Both the position numbers and the translations under genes were made by a program. Below are positions 51,301-59,174 of a stretch of DNA of 64,000 nt, piece by piece. Origin of the DNA: Tetragonia tetragonoides (Eukaryota > Streptophyta > Magnoliopsida > Caryophyllales > Aizoaceae); NCBI GenBank assembly GCA_038025085.1, contig CM076152.1, positions 22,838,001-22,902,000 of the forward strand, given 5' to 3'. Each line of letters starts with the position of its first letter. Position 1 is the stretch's first letter. The notes beneath the pieces were generated by a model that saw only the letters and a list, made by a program, of their open reading frames with translations, was not told where the DNA came from and made no database searches.

Positions 51301-52709
51301 CACACCATAGATCGTCTTTATAACACCCTAAAGTAAAGCAAACTCTAGCTTGTTTAGTCACTTTTAACCCTCCCCCATCATTCAACCATTGCACAGTATA
51401 GGGTTTAGGATGACTTTTAGTAGGCAAATCAAGCTTATCAACCATCTCTTTAGAGGCAACATTAGTACAACTCCCAGAGTCAATAATCAAATTGCAAACT
51501 TTACCTCTAACCTTGCAGCGAGAATGGAATATTTGCTCCCTTTGGTCGGACTCATCATCGGCCACAGTCGTATGTAGCAACTTTGTAAGGATTAGGGTCT
51601 CTCCAACCTTGGGTATACCATAATCTTCAATGAATGGCTCTCCAATGTCTTCATCACTATCCTCGGTTATGGGCATAACAAACGAGGGCTCCATCTCTTC
51701 TAGCTCAGCGATGGTGAGCGCTTTCTTCGAGCCGCACTCATAGGCATAGTGTCCATATCCTTGACACTTGAAACAACGCAGTTGGTTCTTGTTCTTAGTA
51801 GCCACGACTTTGCCTTTCTCTTGAGTTACGGGCTTGCTAGGGACACTTGCGCTCTTGGAGAATGTTGCATTCTCTCTCGCATTGTATTGGTTTCGAAAAT
51901 TTGTATAGCCTTTAATCACATCTCGGGCAACCGGTTTTTGCTCCTTCTCTTGCTTCTCAATCTTGAGAGCAATTTTGCAGACGTCCTCAAAGGTTACGTA
52001 AGGAACAAGCTCTACCTTGCGCCTTAGAGTTGGGTTTAGACCTTTGATGAACCGCGCGATCTTTTAACTCCTCCTTCTCCTCAAGATCACACAGCATGTG
52101 CATATGTTCAAACTTCTGGAGGTAGTCTTGTACACTTGAGGTTTCTTGGCTTAAGGATGTGAGTTTCAAAAACTGTTCTTGCTCAAATTCTTTAGGCAAA
52201 AATCGTTTCTTTAAATATTTCTTGAGTTTGTCCCAAGTCTCAATCTTTGCTTTCTCTTCCTTCTTGCGTCGAGCCTTTAGGTTTTCATACCATAAAGAAG
52301 CATGCTTGGTGAGTTTAAGCGTGGCTAACTTGCATCTTCGCCGCTCATCATACTCCTTGTATTCAAAGACTCTCTCCATAGTTCTAAGCCAATCAAGAAA
52401 GGCCTCTGGGTCGTAGGAACCGTCATATTCAGGGAGTTCGACCTTCAAGTTCCTGTCATCATCATAGGGATGTCGTGGTTTAGGAGCGTCATTGGTTCTA
52501 GTCCCACTTGTGTCTTCAAACTCCTCATCGAAGTTGGGGTCACGGTTGTGGTTTCTCCAATGAATTCTGCGCATCCTTGTCCCCATGTTCTCCCTATCTT
52601 CTTGGTTTCTTCTTTCCATAGCAGCCATCCGCTCTTCTTGAGATTTGAAAGACGTCCTAAGATCCTCCATGGCTGTTAACAACTTTGCTAGTTCGCTGGG
52701 CTCACCCAT
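48206..52709 (-). pseudogene. gag-pol: Gag-Pol polyprotein of a CRM-type chromovirus, one frameshift and one stop
   Basis: The frame starts at the first ATG after the PBS (52709). The Gag domain is followed by a +1 frameshift in the T run at 52062-52065. From 51919 down the 715-residue open stretch holds a CCHC knuckle (C49, C52, H57, C62), an aspartic protease motif DSG (147-149), RT with YLDD (495-498), and RNase H (D643, E680, D705). A TAG at 49772-49774 then interrupts. The next open stretch, in the same frame (482 residues from 49654), is integrase: zinc motif H69, H76, C106, C109 and catalytic D137, D198, E234 with the usual 35-residue spacing. The C terminus reads into the 3' LTR and ends at 48206. 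LTR-encoded integrase tails are known from some CRM elements, where they form the CR motif. The TAG fits a CAG-to-TAG change. Confidence 0.93.
48382..48394 (-). other. Polypurine tract of the CRM-type element
   Basis: The minus strand reads AAAGAAGGGGAGG next to the 3' LTR. It lies inside the integrase reading frame. Confidence 0.82.
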
Positions 52710-52857
52710 AGCTTCGGTTGTTGGTTTCTTGGGGGTTTCTTGGCTGTCTTCGTGAACAAAGGGCGGATCTTGCAAGAATCTTTCTCGAAAGTTCGCTATG
52801 GTGTCGTGTTTATGCTCAGGACCGTGTTGTTTAAACTTAAGAAAGCTCAAACCTTTA

Positions 52858-52869
52858 GCTCTGATACCA
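52858..52869 (-). other. Primer binding site of the CRM-type element
   Basis: TGGTATCAGAGC on the minus strand lies three bases after the 5' LTR. It is of initiator tRNA-Met type and identical to the site in elements 2 and 5. Confidence 0.88.
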
Positions 52870-52872
52870 AGT

Positions 52873-53534
52873 TGATGTGAAATAAGTAACAAAACGGAAA
52901 TTAACCTTTGATAGTGTCACACAAAGGGATCTTGTTCAAGAATCACTCAAGAACAACTCACGAATCACTCGTAAGGGTTTCAACCTGAATCACTCAGTTT
53001 GAGGGGTAAATACTCACGTATTCAATAATTAATCATCAAAGCATGAGTTTACAATAGCAAAGCTCTCCCCTATTTATAGACAAAGAAAATCTAAAGCTAT
53101 TCGGAATCCTAATCCTAGTCAGAATAGGAAACTAACTACAAAACTGACTACAATTGTAAAACGGACTAACTAACATCTTTCCTAATACCTAATGGACTTC
53201 TAATACTAATAACAATCAGATTATTACTCTCCTAAACATATTCTAACTAATAAAGGGAATACTAAACGAAATAGAACTGAACAACTGATTACCTAGTGCC
53301 CAAGGCTCAAAACCGCTGGAACAGTTTCCTTGGCGCCCAAGGCTTCTTCTTTTCAGCTTCTAGTCATCTTCTTGCCACTCTAACATAGTTACCTCACACT
53401 TTACCTCACGTGGCATTATACTCTTGGCAATGAGCAGCTCAAGATCAAGCATTAACGTTTCAAGAACTGGGTTCTTGGACGTTCTTGATTCGTCGTCTTC
53501 TTGCTTGTCCTTTAACGTACTTGCTCCTGCATCA
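52873..53534 (-). repeat. 5' LTR of the CRM-type element
   Basis: This 662-bp LTR differs from the 3' LTR at six positions. The ORF at 53360-53554 is the same LTR-internal C-terminal frame joined to satellite and is not a gene. Confidence 0.95.
53071..53078 (-). promoter_or_regulatory. TATA box of the CRM-type element, 5' LTR
   Basis: TATAAATA followed by GGGGAG on the minus strand is conserved with the gag-only elements. Just upstream lies the CTATTCGGA inverted repeat; one arm has a C-to-A change in this copy (GTCAGAATAG on the plus strand). Confidence 0.75.
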
Positions 53535-54839
53535 TTTTTCGTACTTGTAAACATCCTTGGTGTAGTTTCTCACTCAAGCTTCAACTCAACCTTTTGAATG
53601 CATTTACGCGTTTTAAAAGCTCATATGACTAGGGTGAAAAAGATTGAGTTCTTTTGTGTTGTATTTTAAGAGAAAGCAACCAAAAGCTTTGTTTGCATTC
53701 ATTTCAGTGAGAAACTGCACCAAGAATGTTTACAAGTACAAACAAGCTTCAACTCAAGCTTTTGAATGCATTTACGCGTTTTAAAAGCTCATATGACTAG
53801 GGTGAAAAAGATTGAGTTCTTTTGTGTTGTATATTAATAGAATGCACCCAAATGATTTGTTTGCATTCATTTGAGTGAGAAACTACACCAAGGATGTTTA
53901 CAAGTACAAACAAGCTTCAACTCAAGCTTTTGAATGCATTTACGCGTTTTAAAAGCTCATATGACAAGGGTAAAAAAGATTGAGTTCTTTTGTGTTGTAT
54001 TTTAAGAGAAAGCAAGCAAAAGCTTTGTTTGCATTCTTTTCAGTGAGAAACTACACCAAGAATGTTTACAAGTACAAACAAGCTTCAACTCAAGCTTTTG
54101 AATGCATTTACGCGTTATAAAAGCTCATATGACTAGGGTGAAAGAGATTGAGGTCTTTTGTGTTGTATATTAAGAGAAAGCACCCAAATGCTTTGTTTGC
54201 ATTCATTTGAGTGAGAAACTACACCAAGGATGTTTACAAGTACAAACAAGCTTCAACTCAAGCTTTTGAATACATTTACGCGTTTTAAAAGCTCATATGA
54301 CTAGGGTGAAAAAGATTGAGTTCTTTTGTGTTGTATATTAAGAGAAAGTACCCAAATGCTTTGTTTGCATTCATTTGAGTGAGAAACTTAACCAAGGATG
54401 TTTACAAGTACAAACGAGCTTCAACTCAAGCTTTTGAAAGCATTTACGCGTTTTAAAACCTCAGACGACTAGGGTGAAAGAGATTGAGGTCTTTTGTGTT
54501 GTATATTAAGAAAAAGCACCCAAATGCTTTGTTTGCATTCATTTGAGTGAGAAACTACACCAAGGATGTTTACAACTAGAAACAAGCATTAGCTCCACCT
54601 TTTGAATGCATTTACGCGTTTTAACAGCTCTTACGACTACGGTGAAAGAGATTGAGTTCTTTTGTGTTGTATATTAAGAGAAAGCACCCAAATGCTTTGT
54701 TAGCATTCATTTGAGGGAGAAACTTCACCAAGGATGTTTACAAGTACAAACAAGCTTCAACTCAAGCTTTTGAAAGCATTTTCGCGTTTTAAAACCTAAG
54801 ACGACTAGGGTGAAAGAGATTGAGTTCTTTTGTGTTGTA

Positions 54840-55667
54840 TGATGTGGGAGCAAGTGTGCAAAGTAAACAGAACAACCAAGGAACTAGCAAGATAACATCT
54901 ATTCTTGTTTACATCGAGTTTCTTTGGTGGTTATGCATTAAATTGACTCCTACAAAGATAATTACATGGAGTTTACACACAAGATCGGGATTAAAGCTCT
55001 TATTATATGATCTCATTCGTTATAAGGATTCCCGTAATTTTGACAGCTTCTACACTGGTTCATATTTTGATCATAACTCACTCATACTACATGGGATCGT
55101 GGTGATTCAAAGCTCTGTAGAAAGTTGGAAAAGAGATCTAAAACTCCTATCTTTTGAGTTTTCCCATATTCGAAACGTAACAGGGTTTAAAAGGCGATTT
55201 AATTTACAGTGGAAAGCTGTTCCCACGGGTTTGTGCCTTGGGCGCTAGGTAATCAGTTGTTCAGTTCTATTTCGTTTAGTATTCCCTTAATTAGTTAGAA
55301 TATGTTTAGGAGAGTAATAATCTGATTGTTATTAGTATTAGAAGTCCATTAGGTGTTAGGAAAGCTGTTAGTTAGTCCGTTTTACAATTGTAGTCAGTTT
55401 CGTAGTTAGTTACCTATTCGGACTAGGATTAGGATTCCGAATAGCTTTAGATTTCTTTGTCTATAAATAGGGGAGATCTTTTCTATTGTAAACTCGTGCT
55501 TTGATGATTAATTATTGAATACGTGAGTATTTACCCCTCAAACTGAGTGATTCAGGTTGAAACCCTTACGAGTGATTCGTGAGTTGTTCTTGAGTGATTC
55601 TTGAACAAGATCCCTTTGTGTGATACTATCAAAGGTTAATTTCCGTTTTGTTACTTATTTCACATCA
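54840..55667 (+). repeat. 5' LTR of gag-only element 5
   Basis: This 828-bp LTR begins TGATGTGGGAGC, where other copies have TGATGCGGGAGC. The satellite-LTR fusion creates a spurious ORF at 54820-55248. Confidence 0.94.
55462..55469 (+). promoter_or_regulatory. TATA box of element 5, 5' LTR
   Basis: TATAAATA followed by GGGGAG is in the conserved position. The second copy lies at 57781-57788 in the 3' LTR. Confidence 0.75.
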
Positions 55668-55670
55668 ACT

Positions 55671-55682
55671 TGGTATCAGAGC
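55671..55682 (+). other. Primer binding site of element 5
   Basis: TGGTATCAGAGC lies three bases after the 5' LTR and is of initiator tRNA-Met type. Confidence 0.88.
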
Positions 55683-55830
55683 TAAAGGTTTGAGCTTTCT
55701 TAAGTTTAAACAACACGGTCCTGAGCATAAACACGATACCATAGCGAGCTTTAGAGAAAGATTCTTGCAAGATCCACCCTTTATTCACGAAGACAGCCAA
55801 GAAACCCCCAAGAAACCAACAACCGAAGCT

Positions 55831-57567
55831 ATGGGTGAGCCCAGCGAACTAGCAAAGTTGTTAACAGCCATGGAGGATCTTAGGACGTCTTTCAAATCTC
55901 AAGAAGAGCGGATGGCTGCTATGGAAAGAAGAAACCAAGAAGATAGGGAGAACATGGAGACAAGGATGCGCAGAATTCATTGGAGAAACCACAACCGTGA
56001 CCCCGACTTCGATGAGGAGTTTGAAGACACAAGTGGGACTAGAACCAATGACGCTCCTAAACCACGACATCCCTATGATGATGACAGGAACTTGAAGATC
56101 GAACTCCCTGAATATGACGGTTCCTACGACCCAGAGGCCTTTCTTGATTGGCTTAGAACTATGGAGAGAGTCTTTGAATACAAGGAGTATGATGAGCGGC
56201 GAAGATGCAAGTTAGCCACGCATAAACTCACCAAGCATGCTTCTTTTTGGTATGAAAAACTAAAGGCTCGACGCAAGAAGGACGGGAAAGCAAAGATTGA
56301 GACTTGGGACAAACTCAAGAAACATTTAAAGAACCGATTTTTGCCTAAAGAGTTTGAGCAAGCACAGTTCTTGAAACTCACGTCCTTAAGCCAAGAAACC
56401 TCAAGTGTACAAGACTACCTCCAAAAGTTTGAAAACGCGCACATGATGTGTGATCTCGTGGAGAGGGAAGAGTTAAAGATTGCAAGATTCATCAAAGGAC
56501 TAAACTCAACTCTAAGGCGCAAGGTGGAGCTTGTTCCTTACATATCCTTTGAGTATGTTTGCAAGATAGCTCTCAAGATTGAGAGGCAAGAGAAGGAGCA
56601 ACAACTAGTGCACCTACGAGCACAACAAGCATACCAACAAGCGCTTCAACGTCGAAATCATAAGTTGGAGTACATGAAAGGGTGCATAATAAATGATCAA
56701 CCCATCAATGAAGATAGGCTCTTTGTTGTGGATACATTCAAAGGAAAACCAGATCTTGATGATTACATTAAAGATATTGTTCCTATGGAAGATTCACAAG
56801 AAAAGACCAATAACATTGACCCCCTTATTGTTGTTCAAGTTAATAATTCAAGCCTACCAACTGTGGTTGATGAGTTTATCGAAGAAATATTCATTGAACC
56901 AGAAAATATTGGTGATTTCCTTGAAGATCTTGATTATATTGATGACATGCAAGAGAAATCCGAGATGGAGTTGGGACTTCTTGAATCTAGCTTTGATCAA
57001 GAACAAGAAAGAGATGTCCATCAAGAAGACAACAACAAGGCTCTTAACCTTGTGGGTTCATTGGATATTTGTAAAGAAAATTTGATGAATATACAGGTTC
57101 AGGAGAAGATTACTACATACGAAGAATTGAGGACAATTCTTTTTGAAGAAAGGGAGATTGATGCGGGAGCAAGTGTCCAAAGTAAACAGAACAACCAAGG
57201 AACTAGCAAGATAACATCTATTCTTGTTTACATCGAGTTTCTTTGGTGGTTATGCATTAAATTGACTCCTACAAAGATAATTACATGGAGTTTACACACA
57301 AGATCGGGATTAAAGCTCTTATTATATGATCTCATTCGTTATAAGGATTCCCGTAATTTTGACAGCTTCTACACTGGTTCGTATTTTGATCATAACTCAC
57401 TCATACTACATGGGATCGTGGTGATTCAAAGCTCTGTAGAAAGTTGGAAAAGAGATCTAAAACTCCTATCTTTTGAGTTTTCCCATATTCGAAACGTAAC
57501 AGGGTTTAAAAGGCGATTTAATTTACAGTGGAAAGCTGTTCCCACGGGTTTGTGCCTTGGGCGCTAG
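55831..57567 (+). CDS. gag: Gag polyprotein of a non-autonomous CRM-type element, longest copy
   Basis: This intact ORF has 578 residues from the first ATG after the PBS. It has a coiled-coil-like N terminus (residues about 6-50), a Gag domain (about 90-255; AFLDWL, ASFWYEKL, RFLPKEFEQ, SVQDYLQKFE) and an Asp/Glu-rich tail (about 287-445). A final ~135 residues are encoded inside the 3' LTR, longer than in the sisters: the TGA of the copy at 25019 and the TGA used by the copy at 14015 are both passed, and the frame ends at 57567. There is no CCHC motif and no enzyme domain. It presumably assembles particles together with the Gag of autonomous CRM elements, since the N-terminal two thirds are nearly the same. 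It is the best-preserved Gag of the window. Confidence 0.88.
   Translation: MGEPSELAKLLTAMEDLRTSFKSQEERMAAMERRNQEDRENMETRMRRIHWRNHNRDPDFDEEFEDTSGTRTNDAPKPRHPYDDDRNLKIELPEYDGSYDPEAFLDWLRTMERVFEYKEYDERRRCKLATHKLTKHASFWYEKLKARRKKDGKAKIETWDKLKKHLKNRFLPKEFEQAQFLKLTSLSQETSSVQDYLQKFENAHMMCDLVEREELKIARFIKGLNSTLRRKVELVPYISFEYVCKIALKIERQEKEQQLVHLRAQQAYQQALQRRNHKLEYMKGCIINDQPINEDRLFVVDTFKGKPDLDDYIKDIVPMEDSQEKTNNIDPLIVVQVNNSSLPTVVDEFIEEIFIEPENIGDFLEDLDYIDDMQEKSEMELGLLESSFDQEQERDVHQEDNNKALNLVGSLDICKENLMNIQVQEKITTYEELRTILFEEREIDAGASVQSKQNNQGTSKITSILVYIEFLWWLCIKLTPTKIITWSLHTRSGLKLLLYDLIRYKDSRNFDSFYTGSYFDHNSLILHGIVVIQSSVESWKRDLKLLSFEFSHIRNVTGFKRRFNLQWKAVPTGLCLGR
57145..57157 (+). other. Polypurine tract of element 5
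   Basis: GAAGAAAGGGAGA lies just before the 3' LTR, within the gag frame. Confidence 0.8.
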
Positions 57568-57986
57568 GTAATCAGTTGTTCAGTTCTATTTCGTTTAGTA
57601 TTCCCTTAATTAGTTAGAATATGTTTAGGAGAGTAATAATCTGATTGTTATTAGTATTAGAAGTCCATTAGGTGTTAGGAAAGCTGTTAGTTAGTCCGTT
57701 TTACAATTGTAGTCAGTTTCGTAGTTAGTTACCTATTCGGACTAGGATTAGGATTCCGAATAGCTTTAGATTTCATTGTCTATAAATAGGGGAGATCTTT
57801 TCTATTGTAAACTCGTGCTTTGATGATTAATTATTGAATACGTGAGTATTTACCCCTCAAACTGAGTGATTCAGGTTGAAACCCTTACGAGTGATTCGTG
57901 AGTTGTTCTTGAGTGATTCTTGAACAAGATCCCTTTGTGTGATACTATCAAAGGTTAATTTCCGTTTTGTTACTTATTTCACATCA
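57159..57986 (+). repeat. 3' LTR of gag-only element 5
   Basis: This 828-bp LTR carries the C terminus of the gag frame up to 57567, overlapping U3 upstream of the TATA box at 57781. Confidence 0.94.
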
Positions 57987-59174
57987 TTGTATATTAAGAG
58001 AAAGCAGCCAAATGCTTTGTTTGCATTCATTTGAGTGAGAAACTACACCAAGGATGTTTACAAGTACAAACAAGCTCCAACTCAAGCTTTTGAATGTATT
58101 TACGCGTTTTAAAAGCTCATATGACTAGGGTGAAAGAGATTGAGGTCTTTTGTGTTGTATATTAAGAGAAAGCACCCAAATGCTTTGTTTGCATTCATTT
58201 GAGTGAGAAACTACACCAAGGATGTGTACAAGTACAAACAAGCTTTAACTCCACCATTTGAATGTATATACGCGTTTTAACAGCTCTTACATCTAGGGTG
58301 AAAGAGACTGAGTTCTTCTGTGTTGTATATTAAGAGAAAGCACCCAAATACTTTATTTGCATTCATTTGATTGTTTGTACTTGTAAATTCAAAAGGTGAA
58401 TACAAACAAAATTAAGAAACTGTTTAAAACGCGTATATGCATTCAAAAGCTTAAGTTGAAGCTTGTTGGTACTTGTAAACATCTTTGGTGTAGTTTCTCA
58501 CTCAAATGAATGCAAAGAAAACATTTGGGTGCGTTCTCTTAATATACAACACAAAAGAACTCAATCTCTTTCACCCTTGTCGTATGAGCTTTTAAAACGC
58601 TTAAATGCATTCAAAAGCTTGATTTCAAGCTTGATTATAGTTGTAAACATCCTTGGGGTAGTTTCACACTCAAATGAATGTAAACAAAGCATTTGCGAGC
58701 TATTTCTTAATATACAACACAAAAGAACTCAATCTCTTTTCGCCTAGTCGTAAGAGCTGTTAAAACGCGTAAATGCATTCAAAAGCTTGAGTGGAAACTT
58801 GTTTGTACTTGTAAACATCCTTGGTGTAGTTTCTCACTCAAATGAATGCAAAAAAACCATTTGGGTGATTTCTCTTAATATACAACACAAAAGAACTGAA
58901 TCTCTTTCACCCTAGCTGTAAGAGCTGTTAAAATGCGTAAATGCCTTCAAAAGGTGGAGTTGAACCTTGTTTGTACTTGTAAACATCCTTGGTGTAGTTT
59001 CTCTCTCAAATGAATGCAGACAGAGCATTTGGGTGCTCTCTCTTAATATACAACACAAAAGAACTCAATCTCTTTCACATTAGTCGTAAGAGCTGTTAAA
59101 ACGCGTCAATGCATTCAAAAGGTGGAGTTAAAGCTTTTTCGTACTTGTAAACATCCTTGGTGTAGTTTCTCACT

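Larger units (their letters stand above)
47719..53534 (-). mobile_element. Full-length CRM-clade Ty3/gypsy chromovirus
   Basis: This 5816-bp element has two 662-bp LTRs and a TTTTT target duplication (47714-47718 and 53535-53539). The minus-strand order is 5' LTR, PBS, gag with CCHC knuckle, protease, RT, RNase H, integrase running into the 3' LTR, with PPT just before that LTR. The order RT-RNase H-integrase is that of Ty3/gypsy. RT and integrase signatures ([35 protein letters not shown]) resemble the CRM clade, whose members concentrate at flowering-plant centromeres. The LTRs differ at six positions (0.9 percent). One frameshift and one stop make this copy inactive as it stands. It is the likely relative of the partner that mobilises the gag-only elements. 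Confidence 0.95.
45474..53574. repeat. HOR unit U5 with full-length CRM insertion (2280 bp without insert)
   Basis: This is the shortest class. Relative to U1 it lacks two monomers, skipped by a fusion near 45585 (AGCAACCAAGAGC leading into TTCTTTTCAG). The switch is at 46948. The CRM element at 47719-53534 lies in its R part at the site occupied by the solo LTR in U4. Confidence 0.87.
54840..57986 (+). mobile_element. Non-autonomous CRM-type LTR retrotransposon, gag only, intact ORF
   Basis: This 3147-bp element has two 828-bp LTRs and a TSD TTGTA at 54835-54839 and 57987-57991. It has the same plan as the elements at 14015 and 25019. The LTRs differ at about four positions (0.5 percent), so the insertion is recent. 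It lies only 1.3 kb from the full-length CRM element in an adjacent part of the same HOR unit. It has an intact gag ORF, PBS, PPT and TATA box, so it could still be mobilisable if a partner provides enzymes. Confidence 0.94.
53575..59174. repeat. HOR unit U6 with gag-only element insertion (2448 bp without insert)
   Basis: This unit keeps the monomer missing from U2 and U3. It lacks a different one: the monomer with GCATTCACTTGAG and CAAGCACAAACAAGC is absent between 54650 and 54720. It therefore has the same length as U2 and U3 by a different deletion. The F-to-R switch is at 58369. Confidence 0.87.
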
